Assembly: GCA_002423395.1 (NCBI GenBank)
Contig: DIVZ01000003.1
Coordinates: forward strand, 138,960 to 202,959
Source of the DNA: Eubacteriaceae bacterium UBA6119
Lineage (GTDB): Bacteria > Bacillota > Clostridia > Eubacteriales > UBA1433
Direction: 5' to 3'
Length of the DNA: 64,000 nucleotides
The notes beneath the pieces are model-generated. The model searched no databases, was not told the DNA's origin, and saw only the letters and a list, made by a program, of their open reading frames with translations. Numbering within the stretch: position 1 is the stretch's first letter; every line of letters starts with the position of its first letter. Both the position numbers and the translations under genes were made by a program. This document shows positions 24,516 through 33,011 of this stretch, piece by piece.

Positions 24516-25541
24516 ATGGCTGATTTAAAATACAGATTAATACCATACGGAAAAGCGAACAACATTCATGTGCCTATAAATATTGTACTGATTGATACAA
24601 AAGATATTGCCGCATGCAAAATAAACGATACGGATGCCATGAAAGCTGTAGCAAAAGAGCTTGCAGAACCGACAGGTATAAGCATATTTGACATGGACGC
24701 GGTAACCACAACAAGCGACGGCATAATGATACCCGGAGCGATTATAAAAATGGCGGCGGCGGATAACGGGAGCATTAACCCTGATTTCGGCATACTGCCT
24801 ATGGCGGAGATTGCCTACAGTGAAGAAATAATAAAAGAAGAACCTCATTTAAAACAATGGGACGCAAACTATAAAGGAAGAAAGCTCTTCAGAGGACCTA
24901 ATCCGAAAGATAAAATAATTCCTGTTCATAACGTAGTAATAACGGGAAGAGCGTCAAATAATAATTCGGCAACGGAAATGATGAATATTGCCACAATGGA
25001 AGAAATTCTTCTGCCAATTTTAGGGCAGATGCAGATAATGACCGGAGGAGATATTGTTACCGGGTATACGGGAGAAGTAATTTCGGTTGGCATTGGCATG
25101 ACGGTAAAAGAATTGTACGGAAGAGTTTTTCCGACGCGTCAGTTCGGAGCGGGCGACACGGCTCACGGTTCGGGCATTTACGCCAAAACTTTAAAAAAGA
25201 GCATACCCTGCATAGTAGCCGATAAATCAATACTTGCAAAATATACATTAGCGGCGCTTAAAGCAGGCATGAGAGCAGGTGTGGAAATAGGATGCAGTCC
25301 TGCCGTAATAGCTGTATCAAAAGCGTTCGGAGCGGAAGTTGATATTGACAAGATAACGCCGAAAGCTTTGGAAGAACTGCAAAGCATAGGATTTACAAAA
25401 GATTTTATAAAACAGAAAACAGAAATATTATCAGAAGAAGAAATAATTAAAAGAGCAGATGAGATCATCCCGGGCGTAGAGAGCTTGAGTAAAATAAAAT
25501 CAACACAAATAGTGCATATAAAAACTCTTAAAGTAAATTAA
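24516..25541 (+). CDS. Unknown protein B of the LarA-like operon
   Basis: A 341-residue soluble protein with no family I can name. Visible features are an N-terminal segment RLIPYGKANNIHVPINIVLIDTKD, several Gly-rich turns (DGIMIPGAIIKMAAADNG, GGDIVTGYTGEVISVGIGM), the stretch FGAGDTAHGSG near residue 205, and a Cys pair in IPCIVADK and GCSPAVIAV. The many conserved-looking Gly, His and Asp residues suggest an enzyme rather than a structural protein. AAGGAG eight bases before the ATG fixes the start; a GTG nine bases earlier overlaps it. The next gene follows after three bases. Confidence 0.7.
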   Translation: MADLKYRLIPYGKANNIHVPINIVLIDTKDIAACKINDTDAMKAVAKELAEPTGISIFDMDAVTTTSDGIMIPGAIIKMAAADNGSINPDFGILPMAEIAYSEEIIKEEPHLKQWDANYKGRKLFRGPNPKDKIIPVHNVVITGRASNNNSATEMMNIATMEEILLPILGQMQIMTGGDIVTGYTGEVISVGIGMTVKELYGRVFPTRQFGAGDTAHGSGIYAKTLKKSIPCIVADKSILAKYTLAALKAGMRAGVEIGCSPAVIAVSKAFGAEVDIDKITPKALEELQSIGFTKDFIKQKTEILSEEEIIKRADEIIPGVESLSKIKSTQIVHIKTLKVN

Positions 25542-25544
25542 TTT

Positions 25545-25943
25545 ATGGATAAAGTAAATTATAACGGTCAAAAAATTATCGCATTTGCGGATAAGACAAT
25601 ATTAAAAATATCCAATGTGAGCATAAAAGGGCTGAACACCAAAGAGCTTGAAAACAGCCTGATGGAAAAATTAAATACCATAGTGCGTATTATAGGCGTT
25701 ACAGGCGAAAACATTGAAATGGACATATACAATTTAAGCCCCGAAGATGTGCTAAAAGATGCGCACGGCATTATAAAAGCGGTATCACTTACCGAGGGCA
25801 TTAAAGCAGAAAACGTAATGGATTTATCGGCAGAAAAAGCGGTGCAGGTTGATATTGATAATATTGATATAGTAAAAAATATATCCTGCGCCCGCGAAAG
25901 GTGGCAGAGCTATGAACGCAGCAATAATACCGACAGGAGCTGA
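25545..25943 (+). CDS. Unknown protein C of the LarA-like operon
   Basis: A 132-residue soluble protein, mostly alternating strands and helices and acidic overall, with no recognised motif. It lies three bases after gene B and has no clear ribosome binding site, so translation is probably coupled. Its last 32 bases overlap the next gene in another frame. Such overlaps across the operon indicate that the proteins are made together. Confidence 0.6.
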   Translation: MDKVNYNGQKIIAFADKTILKISNVSIKGLNTKELENSLMEKLNTIVRIIGVTGENIEMDIYNLSPEDVLKDAHGIIKAVSLTEGIKAENVMDLSAEKAVQVDIDNIDIVKNISCARERWQSYERSNNTDRS

Positions 25944-26433
25944 AATACTTGCGGGCACGGTGCTTGATACATCAAGTGCTTATATAATGCAGAAATTAAT
26001 TAAGTATTTTCCTGATTGCATAGTAACAAAACTATGTCCGGCTGCTGACGTTCAAGACATAATTATTAATAAAATAGATATATGCGTTAAAAGTAATCCT
26101 GATTTAATTATAATCACGGGAGGTTCGGGCGGAGGGCACAGATACAGCTCTTCGCTGGCCTGTGATTATACCCATTCGGCTTTGAGCGAGTATCTTGATA
26201 AATATAACGCAAGCGAAATTTACGGAAAAAACGGGCATCTCTGGTGCAGATTAGTATGCGGTTTTAAAAACGACTGTCTTGTTATAAACCTTCCGGGACC
26301 GTATGCGGAAGCCACGGCGGCGTTTGACGCTTTTTTGGAAGCGTTTGATATGAATGAAATTGATATAGTAAAAATAAATAATCAAATGATAAACGCGGTT
26401 TACAGTAAATATCCGGTTAGCGAAGTTTTGTAA
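25912..26433 (+). CDS. MoaB/CinA-like molybdopterin-binding-fold protein
   Basis: A 173-residue protein with the MoaB/MogA/CinA fold. IIPTGAEILAGTVLDTSSAYI matches the family start (TGxELLxGxxxDTN). DLIIITGGSGGG matches the GGTG loop that binds the pterin phosphate or nucleotide. The family adenylates molybdopterin (MogA, MoaB) or cleaves ADP-ribose or nicotinamide nucleotides (CinA). No molybdenum genes are near. Its place beside a LarA-family protein, whose cofactor is built from nicotinic acid adenine dinucleotide, makes a nucleotide role conceivable; that is inference. It overlaps gene C by 32 bases. Confidence 0.7.
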   Translation: MNAAIIPTGAEILAGTVLDTSSAYIMQKLIKYFPDCIVTKLCPAADVQDIIINKIDICVKSNPDLIIITGGSGGGHRYSSSLACDYTHSALSEYLDKYNASEIYGKNGHLWCRLVCGFKNDCLVINLPGPYAEATAAFDAFLEAFDMNEIDIVKINNQMINAVYSKYPVSEVL

Positions 26434-26435
26434 AA

Positions 26436-27011
26436 ATGGACGGATTTTACAACAGAATTATCTGCGCAAGCGGAGAAGAGATACTAATAGCAGGATTGTG
26501 CAAAAAAGGAACAGGCAGAACGAACTTTGAAAAATGTTCCGCGTTTATAAATTTAGCATTTAGCAAAAATGATGATGCGTATGATGTTGATTATAAATTA
26601 GCCGAAAAAATAAATTCGACCTTTGATGAATATGCATATGCTGTCGGGGCAAGCGTAAAGGCTGAGCATATAACTCATCAGTCAACCGGCGGAGTGATAG
26701 GAGCACCAAAAGAACCTGCAAAAAGCGCAGACGGAGATATAGAGTGTATTGGTAATGGATTATATTTGTTATCTCTGCCCGAAGGACCGGGTGTAGCTGC
26801 GGAGTGCGAAAAAGAAATAATGGATGATATTTGTTTAATTATGAAAAATACCAAAGCAAGTAAGCTGGAGTGCAGCTTAAAGATAATAAAATACTTAAAT
26901 AAATGTAACATAAAAAATTATCTTATCGTAAATGACGGAAGCGGCGAGGATAACGCCGCATACATATTATGCAAAGCAGGTGATGTATATGAATTACCCT
27001 CAGATGTATAA
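26436..27011 (+). CDS. Unknown protein E of the LarA-like operon
   Basis: A 191-residue soluble protein of no recognised family. The ATG follows the previous stop by two bases. Internal features are HITHQSTGGVIGAPKEPA with several conserved-looking Gly and Pro residues, and LLSLPEGPGVAAECEKE near residue 125. The C-terminal part (CNIKNYLIVNDGSGEDNAAYILCKAG) looks like a Rossmann-type strand-turn-helix. It overlaps the LarA-like gene by 23 bases. An enzyme is likely, but the reaction is unknown. Confidence 0.62.
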   Translation: MDGFYNRIICASGEEILIAGLCKKGTGRTNFEKCSAFINLAFSKNDDAYDVDYKLAEKINSTFDEYAYAVGASVKAEHITHQSTGGVIGAPKEPAKSADGDIECIGNGLYLLSLPEGPGVAAECEKEIMDDICLIMKNTKASKLECSLKIIKYLNKCNIKNYLIVNDGSGEDNAAYILCKAGDVYELPSDV

Positions 27012-28221
27012 AATCAAACAAAAATTCCCAACAGAAAAATTGGAAGATATTACCCGGGAAATCGGTAATCAGTTTGATTCAATTGAATTAAATAAAAAAA
27101 TAAAAACCGGCGGCAGGTATGCTGTAACCGCGGGAAGCAGAGGAATTTCAAATTTAAATCTTATTATCAAGTCAGTCTGCGATTACATAAAAAATTGCGG
27201 CGCAACACCTTTTATAGTGCCGTCTATGGGTAGCCACGGCGGAGCGACCGGACAAGGTCAGGCAGAGCTGCTTACGCATTTTGGCATCACACAAGATAAA
27301 ATGGAAGCGGAAATAATATCATCAATGGATGTTGTAACGTTAGGCGCAACAAGCAATGGCGCGCCTGTATATATGGATAAGAACGCATATTATTCCGACG
27401 GTATAATTGTTGTAAACAGAGTAAAACCTCACACTGATTTTACAGGAAATAACGAAAGCGGCATAGTAAAAATGGTTGCCGTAGGGCTTGGCAAGGGAAA
27501 AGGCGCATCGGCAATGCATTATTTTGACTTGGCGACTACCATACCGCTTGCTTATGAAATAGCCAGAAAAAACTCGCCAATTTTGGCAGGACTTGCTATA
27601 ATAGAAAATACGAAGGATGAAACGAGCATACTTAAAGCGGTTAAGCCCGAAGACTTTTTAGAACAAGACGCAGAGCTTTTAAAAAAGGCGTATAAAAATG
27701 TACCTCGTCTGCCTGCAGATGACATTGACGTATTAATAGTAAAGCAAATGGGAAAAGAATTCAGCGGAACGGGCATGGACACAAAGGTAATAGGCAGAAT
27801 TTATATAGACGGTATAGAAGAGCCTATAGCGCCAAAGATAAAACGCTTAGTAGTTCTTAATCTCAGTGACCATTCAGGCGGTAACGCTTTAGGTATGGGA
27901 CTTGCGGATATTACCACAAAAACAATGCTTAGCAGAATTGATTTTAATAAAACATTTGCTAATCTGTTTCCGACAACATACTTAAAAAGAGGAAAAACGC
28001 CGGTGTTTACGGACACAGACAAGCAGTCATATGAACTGGCGTTAAAAACAGCAGGCAATATAAAACCTGAAAACGCAAAAGTTGTAATAATAGAAAATAC
28101 GCTTCATCTGGAAGAACTTTATGTATCTTCAGCAGTTTTAGAAGATATAAAAAATAAAGATATAGAAATACTTGAACAAATAAATAATTATTTTGACGAA
28201 AAAGGAAATTTAAATATATAA
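26989..28221 (+). CDS. LarA-family (nickel-pincer) racemase/epimerase-like protein
   Basis: A 410-residue protein of the lactate racemase LarA/DUF2088 superfamily. Its members use a nickel-pincer nucleotide to racemise or epimerise 2-hydroxy acids. The N-terminal domain has TAGSRGISNLNLIIKSV and the His-rich PSMGSHGGATGQGQ; the centre has VNRVKPHTDFTGNNESG. These are conserved in this branch and supply candidate metal and substrate residues. The substrate is unknown, and the cofactor genes larB, larC and larE are not in this window. I start it at 26989 because AGGTGA precedes it; an ATG at 26983 and one at 26932 are also in frame. Sixth gene of the operon. Confidence 0.8.
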   Translation: MNYPQMYKIKQKFPTEKLEDITREIGNQFDSIELNKKIKTGGRYAVTAGSRGISNLNLIIKSVCDYIKNCGATPFIVPSMGSHGGATGQGQAELLTHFGITQDKMEAEIISSMDVVTLGATSNGAPVYMDKNAYYSDGIIVVNRVKPHTDFTGNNESGIVKMVAVGLGKGKGASAMHYFDLATTIPLAYEIARKNSPILAGLAIIENTKDETSILKAVKPEDFLEQDAELLKKAYKNVPRLPADDIDVLIVKQMGKEFSGTGMDTKVIGRIYIDGIEEPIAPKIKRLVVLNLSDHSGGNALGMGLADITTKTMLSRIDFNKTFANLFPTTYLKRGKTPVFTDTDKQSYELALKTAGNIKPENAKVVIIENTLHLEELYVSSAVLEDIKNKDIEILEQINNYFDEKGNLNI

Positions 28222-28239
28222 AAAAGAAAGGCCAATATT

Positions 28240-28980
28240 ATGATTACAAACGATCAATTTTTCTTGCAGGGCAATAATGATAAAGCTGTATTGTTAATAC
28301 ATGGCATAACATCGGGAGCGGCGCAGCTTGTACCGATGGCAAGATTTTTAAATGACTACGGCTATAATGTATACGCTGTTAATCTAGCAGGTCACGGCAC
28401 GTATCCGCAGGATCTGCTTCACACATACGCCGAAGATTTTATTGCTAAAGCAGAATACGATTATCAGACATTAAAAAAGAATTTCGATACAATATATGTC
28501 GGAGGACTTTCGACGGGAGGACTGTTAAGCCTGTACCTCGCAAACAAATTCCCCAGTACCGGCGCGTTTATGTCGGTATCTTCGCCGCTTGATTTAGTGA
28601 AAGGCAATTTTATAACGGCAGCTTATCCTGACGATGTAGTATATTTCCACCGTGATATGGCGGGCAAAACAGGGCTGTTTAAGCAATATCATATACATTA
28701 TGAAGATATAGCAGTAAAAGCTTTTAAAGAGCTCTATCGCTTAATGGATGTAATAAACGCGGACGGTTTTATTGAAGCAATTACCGTGCCCGGTATTGTA
28801 ATACAGGCGAAAGACGACGCCGTTGCGTGCCCTGAAAGCGCGAAAATTATATACGACAGCATATCGTCAAAAGTGAAAGAGCTTTATAATCCTGATACGG
28901 GGGAACATAACATAATACTAACAGAAGGAAGACATGAGGCATTTAGAAGATGCGCAATGTTCTTAAAGAGTTTGGAATAG
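28240..28980 (+). CDS. Alpha/beta-hydrolase carboxylesterase
   Basis: A 246-residue soluble esterase related to Est30/YvaK. The oxyanion loop follows VLLIHGITSG. The nucleophile Ser is in GGLSTGGLL near residue 90, the acid Asp in AKDDAVACPESA, and the His in TEGRHEAF near the end. Such enzymes hydrolyse short- to medium-chain esters. It lies 18 bp after the LarA-like gene and is followed by the terminator at 29010, so it is probably the last gene of that operon and might act on the same ester or lactone substrate. Confidence 0.88.
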   Translation: MITNDQFFLQGNNDKAVLLIHGITSGAAQLVPMARFLNDYGYNVYAVNLAGHGTYPQDLLHTYAEDFIAKAEYDYQTLKKNFDTIYVGGLSTGGLLSLYLANKFPSTGAFMSVSSPLDLVKGNFITAAYPDDVVYFHRDMAGKTGLFKQYHIHYEDIAVKAFKELYRLMDVINADGFIEAITVPGIVIQAKDDAVACPESAKIIYDSISSKVKELYNPDTGEHNIILTEGRHEAFRRCAMFLKSLE

Positions 28981-29009
28981 GGTAGTTAAAGAAAAATATA
29001 AACTTATAA

Positions 29010-29037
29010 AAAACTATGATTTACTTCATAGTTTTTT
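29010..29037 (+). terminator. Intrinsic terminator of the LarA-like operon
   Basis: AAAACTATGA/TCATAGTTTT stem with a six-base loop and T run. Confidence 0.88.
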
Positions 29038-29157
29038 ATTATTTGAATAACGCCAAATCAATTAGTAAAAAATCAGGCGATATCTATAATTGTATTTAAT
29101 AAATTAATGCGATTCATATTAATTAGTTCCATAAAATATAATAACGGAGATGAGTCC

Positions 29158-29643
29158 GTGGGCATAAATATAATACAATTAAACGAGAGTCATATTGCCC
29201 AAAGCGCCGAGCTTATAAGGCAGTCTTTTAAAACCGTTGCAGACAAATTTGGACTTTCAATAAAAAATGCGCCGACAAACGCGGCGTTTTTACAGGACGG
29301 TAAACTGCTTGAAGATTTAAGCAGCGGAATAACGATGTTCGGTTTATTTGAGAATTCTACTCAATTAGGCTTTATGGCTTTAAAGCGAAAAGATAAGGAT
29401 ACTTTATATCTTGAGGAATTAGCCGTTCTACCAGATTTCAGGCATAAAGGCTACGGAGGGCTGTTACTTGATTACGCAAGAGATTACGTAAAATCTTTAC
29501 AGGGAAGCAAAATATCAATAGGGATAATATATGAAAATATAATTTTGCTTCAATGGTATGAGAAATACGGTTTTAAAATAGCAGGCATAAAACAATTTTC
29601 TCATCTTCCGTTCACGGTCTGCTTTTTGAGTTTGCATATCTGA
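29158..29643 (+). CDS. GNAT family N-acetyltransferase
   Basis: A 161-residue acetyltransferase. The acetyl-CoA loop is LEELAVLPDFRHKGYGGLLLDYA (motif A, R/Q-x-x-G-x-G/A), and IIYENIILLQWYEKYGFKI is motif B. The acceptor is unknown. The start is the GTG at 29158, which has GGAG eight bases upstream. An ATG 51 bases earlier opens the frame further but has no ribosome binding site and adds a non-family extension. It is a single gene. Confidence 0.85.
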   Translation: MGINIIQLNESHIAQSAELIRQSFKTVADKFGLSIKNAPTNAAFLQDGKLLEDLSSGITMFGLFENSTQLGFMALKRKDKDTLYLEELAVLPDFRHKGYGGLLLDYARDYVKSLQGSKISIGIIYENIILLQWYEKYGFKIAGIKQFSHLPFTVCFLSLHI

Positions 29644-29652
29644 TATCGCATA

Positions 29653-29910
29653 TCATATATCTGCCTTTTTTTTATGCAGAATATTCATTATATTATTTAT
29701 TCTTATTAAATCTTGTTCTGAGAAAGTCTGATAAAATCTATTAAGCAAATCCTCATCATACTGTTTTAGCATCAAATTATTCTTATCAATTATTTTACTT
29801 TTATTTTTCATCATATCAAATAAATTATCGCCTTGAAGCATTATGTACAGCAATGCAAGCATAAAAGTAATCATACAAAGTAACATTATAAATAAATAGA
29901 GCTTGTTCAT
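29653..29910 (-). CDS. Small single-pass membrane protein, unknown
   Basis: An 85-residue protein with one hydrophobic segment (about residues 4-27) and a charged tail. The tail segment LLNRFYQTFSEQDLIRI resembles LMEKFRSTFSDEEIKRF of the protein at 6472-6747, and the two have the same layout and length. They look like paralogues of a small unstudied membrane family. An AAGGTTA ribosome binding site precedes the ATG. It is divergent from vanR. Confidence 0.65.
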   Translation of the reverse strand: MNKLYLFIMLLCMITFMLALLYIMLQGDNLFDMMKNKSKIIDKNNLMLKQYDEDLLNRFYQTFSEQDLIRINNIMNILHKKKADI

Positions 29911-30040
29911 ATTAACCTTAAATTTCGTTAGTATTTGTCCACATTATATTTATATGCTGTATGCCTCTGCTCTAATATTAATTTGCTGATTATTTATGAT
30001 ATAATATATTAAAATTTTATTGCAGGTAACGGGAGAAAAT

Positions 30041-30748
30041 ATGAGCGCAAATATTTTAGTGGCGGATGACGAACAGCCTATTGCCGACTTGGTAGAAGTG
30101 TATTTAAAAAACGAAAATTATAATGTATATAAATATAATTCTGGAGCGGAAGCTTTGGCATGCATTGAAAATGTGCCTATTGATTTAGCTGTACTTGACG
30201 TTATGCTCGGAGATATGGACGGGTTTTATATATGCCGTGTAATCAGAGAAAAGTATTTTTTCCCCATTATTATGCTTACAGCGAAAGTGGAAGATATAGA
30301 CAAAATTACAGGTCTCACGCTCGGTGCCGATGATTACATTACAAAACCTTTTAATCCGCTTGAACTTGTGGCGCGCGTAAAAACGCAGCTGAGAAGATAT
30401 TTTAAATACAACAATGGTCTTGAGCCGCGGCAGGAAGATACCCAGATAAACAACGAATACGATTTTGCGGGATTGGTAATTAATAAAGATAATCACAAAT
30501 GTACATTATACGAAAAACAACTTCAGCTTACGCCTATTGAGTTTTCAATACTATGGTATTTATGCGATAATAAAGGCAGAGTAATATCCGCAGAAGAATT
30601 GTTTGAAAAAGTATGGGGAGAAAAATATATTGACAGCAACAATACGGTAATGGCGCATGTTGCGAGACTTAGAGAAAAAATGAGCGAGCCTTCAAGAAAG
30701 CCAAAGTTTATAAAAACCATATGGGGGGTTGGTTATACTATTGAATAA
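30041..30748 (+). CDS. vanR: VanR-type response regulator
   Basis: A 235-residue OmpR/PhoB-class regulator. The receiver domain has DDE at 9-11, the phospho-acceptor D53 in LAVLDVMLG and K102 in DYITKPFNP. The C-terminal winged helix covers residues 140-235 (LTPIEFSILWYLC, VMAHVARLREKM, IKTIWGVGYTIE). The overall sequence is close to VanR of enterococci as I recall it. It starts at the ATG with GGGAGA upstream, not at the TTG at 30020. A promoter with TATAAT at 30000-30005 and an extended TG lies just upstream. It heads the vanG-type cluster. Confidence 0.88.
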   Translation: MSANILVADDEQPIADLVEVYLKNENYNVYKYNSGAEALACIENVPIDLAVLDVMLGDMDGFYICRVIREKYFFPIIMLTAKVEDIDKITGLTLGADDYITKPFNPLELVARVKTQLRRYFKYNNGLEPRQEDTQINNEYDFAGLVINKDNHKCTLYEKQLQLTPIEFSILWYLCDNKGRVISAEELFEKVWGEKYIDSNNTVMAHVARLREKMSEPSRKPKFIKTIWGVGYTIE

Positions 30749-31835
30749 TGATAAGAAAAGCTTTTTAGGAATAGAACTTACTAAATCAATCTTTATTCGT
30801 TTCTTAACAACTATGGTCATTTATACTGTTGTAATGATTATAGTGTTTTTAGCGTTTTATTATCTTTTTACCAGATTTACCTGGTTTAAAGGGCAGTTAT
30901 TATACGAACTTTTAAGCCCGATAAACGACCATAAAGTAGGTTTTATCATATCTTTATGGGTTATAGGGTTTGTATGGATATTTTTTTATTACTGGAAAAA
31001 AACTCTCAATTATATAGATGTTATTGTTCAGGCAAGCGATAAGCTTGTAGATTCAAATGATGAGATAATACGCCTTCCGGCCGAGCTGAAAAACGTTGAA
31101 GACAGATTAAACCGAATAAAACAAAATGCAGCGCGTAATTTGCAAATTGCCAAGGAATCGGAGCAGAGAAAAAACGATTTGGTTGTGTATCTTGCGCACG
31201 ACTTAAAAACGCCGCTTACTTCTGTAATAGGTTATCTTACTCTATTAAGAGACGAGATGCAGATATCGGATGAACTCAGAGAAAGATATTTGTCAATATC
31301 ACTTGACAGAGCGGAAAGGCTTGAAGATTTAATCAATGAGTTTTTTGAGATAACGCGATTCAATTTAAGCCATATGAGCCTTAGCTTGAGCAGAGTAAAT
31401 CTAACCAGAATGCTTGAACAGATTTTATTTGAATTTAAACCGCTCTTTGAGAGCAAAAACTTGGAATATGTTTTGAATATTGAGCCGAATATTGAAATAA
31501 AATGCGATGTTGATAAAATGGAACGTGTTTTTGACAATATGATTAAAAATGCGATATCTTACAGCTTTGATGCAAGCAAAATAATAATAGATGTCGAGCA
31601 GTACTGCGAAGGAACGACAATAAAATTCATTAACAAAGGCAATACAATACCCAAAGAAAAGATGGATATAATTTTTGAGCAGTTCTATAGGTTAGATACA
31701 TCCAGAGCATCGAAAACCGGAGGGGCGGGGCTCGGGCTTGCAATAGCAAAACAGATTATTACACAGCACAACGGAACAATAACCGCGGAAAGTAAAGATG
31801 AGAAAGTCCAGTTTACGATTTTCATTCCTGCGTAA
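30741..31835 (+). CDS. vanS: VanS-type sensor histidine kinase
   Basis: A 364-residue membrane kinase. Two membrane segments (about residues 20-42 and 66-86) flank a short external loop, so the sensor region is small. A HAMP-like linker follows. The phosphorylated His is H153 in YLAHDLKTPLTSVIGY. The N box (FDNMIKNAISYS) and G boxes (GGAGLGLAIAKQIITQHNG) are intact, so it should be an active kinase and phosphatase for VanR. The frame opens at a TTG at 30729; I prefer the TTG at 30741, 12 bases after GGGGGG. It overlaps vanR by eight bases. Confidence 0.87.
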   Translation: MNNDKKSFLGIELTKSIFIRFLTTMVIYTVVMIIVFLAFYYLFTRFTWFKGQLLYELLSPINDHKVGFIISLWVIGFVWIFFYYWKKTLNYIDVIVQASDKLVDSNDEIIRLPAELKNVEDRLNRIKQNAARNLQIAKESEQRKNDLVVYLAHDLKTPLTSVIGYLTLLRDEMQISDELRERYLSISLDRAERLEDLINEFFEITRFNLSHMSLSLSRVNLTRMLEQILFEFKPLFESKNLEYVLNIEPNIEIKCDVDKMERVFDNMIKNAISYSFDASKIIIDVEQYCEGTTIKFINKGNTIPKEKMDIIFEQFYRLDTSRASKTGGAGLGLAIAKQIITQHNGTITAESKDEKVQFTIFIPA

Positions 31836-31840
31836 GTAAA

Positions 31841-31873
31841 TCGTAAGAATTCTGTAAAAAAAATTTATATAAT
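31841..31873 (+). promoter_or_regulatory. Candidate VanR-controlled promoter of vanG
   Basis: TCGTAAGAATTCTGTAA at 31841-31857 resembles VanR boxes (TCGTAxGAA) and covers the position where a -35 would stand. TATAAT follows at 31868-31873. There is no good -35, as expected for an activator-dependent promoter. Confidence 0.55.
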
Positions 31874-31894
31874 TCTGCTATTAAAACGAAAGAT

Positions 31895-31945
31895 AAAAAC
31901 TCTTTGGCATAGTACCATTAAAAGTACTAACCAAAGAGTTTTTTT
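31895..31945 (+). terminator. Strong terminator between vanS and vanG
   Basis: AAAAACTCTTTGG (31895-31907) pairs fully with CCAAAGAGTTTTT (31931-31943). An inner TAGTAC/GTACTA stem and a T run complete an ideal intrinsic terminator. The vanG ATG at 31959 is only 14 bases beyond it. It could end the vanRS transcript, attenuate vanG expression, or both. Confidence 0.85.
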
Positions 31946-31958
31946 ATGAGGCAATACG

Positions 31959-33011
31959 ATGCAGAAGAAAAAAGTTGCTATATTATTCGGCGGATGTTCT
32001 TCCGAATACGAAGTTTCATTGCAGTCGGCGTACGCTGTTATAAGAAATATAAACAAAGAAAAATATGAGCCTGTTTTAATAGGAATTACCAAGGAAGGCA
32101 AGTGGTATCGCTATTACGGCAAAACATCTAAAATTTCAGACAATACATGGCATAAAGATGTTAATAATTGTTTTGAAGTAATTTTTTCGCCTGACAGAGG
32201 CGCAAATAAACTGATTGAATTTAATAAAGATAAAATTGTAAAAACAGTAATAGACTGCGCGTTCCCTGTTCTTCACGGCAAATTCGGAGAAGACGGCACA
32301 GTTCAGGGGCTGATAGAACTTGCGGGTATTGCGCTTGTAGGGTGCAATACATTATCATCCGCTTTGTGTATGGACAAAGACAGAGCGCACAAAATCGCTG
32401 CATTTGAGGGCGTAAAAACACCTAAATCGATTGTTATAAATAAATGCGATACAAAAAACGAAATTATAAGAAAAATGCAAAAGCTTAATTATCCTTTGTT
32501 TGTAAAACCAGTAAAAGCCGGTTCGTCGTTCGGTATTTCCAAAATTACGCATAAAAAGCATTTGGAACAAGCCGTAATAAACGCTTTTTTATATGATGAT
32601 GAAGTGATTATAGAAGAAAATATAGACGGAGCAGAAGTAGGATGCGCAGTGCTGGGAAATGACATACTCACTGTGGGCAGAGTAGACGAGATTGAGCTTG
32701 CAGGAGGATTTTTTGATTACGATGAAAAATACACTCTAAAAACTTCGAAGATTCATATGCCTGCAAGAATTGATGAAGAAACTGAAGAAAAAATAAAACA
32801 AACAGCAAAGATTATTTACCGCGCCCTCGGGTGCTGCGGCTTTGCGCGTGTTGACATGTTTTTGACTCCAAATAAAGAAATTATTTTTAATGAGGTAAAC
32901 ACAATACCGGGGTTCACATCTCACAGCAGGTATCCAAATATGATGAGGGTAATAGGGCTTGAGTTTGAAGATATTATCGACAAACTCATCACCCTCAGTT
33001 TTCAGAAATGA
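31959..33011 (+). CDS. vanG: VanG-type D-alanine-D-serine ligase
   Basis: A 350-residue ATP-grasp ligase of the D-Ala-D-Ala ligase family. The VanG/VanC branch makes peptidoglycan precursors ending in D-Ala-D-Ser, which vancomycin binds weakly. Family motifs are FGGCSSEYEVSL at the start, LHGKFGEDG near residue 106, PVKAGSSFGISK for ATP binding, and EVNTIPGFTSHSRYP near the C-terminus. The omega loop GGFFDYDEKYTLKTSKIHMPA fits VanG-type proteins. Ligase type is judged from gene order and loop sequence, so a plain Ddl cannot be fully excluded. GAGG precedes the ATG; the stop overlaps vanXY. Confidence 0.88.
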   Translation: MQKKKVAILFGGCSSEYEVSLQSAYAVIRNINKEKYEPVLIGITKEGKWYRYYGKTSKISDNTWHKDVNNCFEVIFSPDRGANKLIEFNKDKIVKTVIDCAFPVLHGKFGEDGTVQGLIELAGIALVGCNTLSSALCMDKDRAHKIAAFEGVKTPKSIVINKCDTKNEIIRKMQKLNYPLFVKPVKAGSSFGISKITHKKHLEQAVINAFLYDDEVIIEENIDGAEVGCAVLGNDILTVGRVDEIELAGGFFDYDEKYTLKTSKIHMPARIDEETEEKIKQTAKIIYRALGCCGFARVDMFLTPNKEIIFNEVNTIPGFTSHSRYPNMMRVIGLEFEDIIDKLITLSFQK

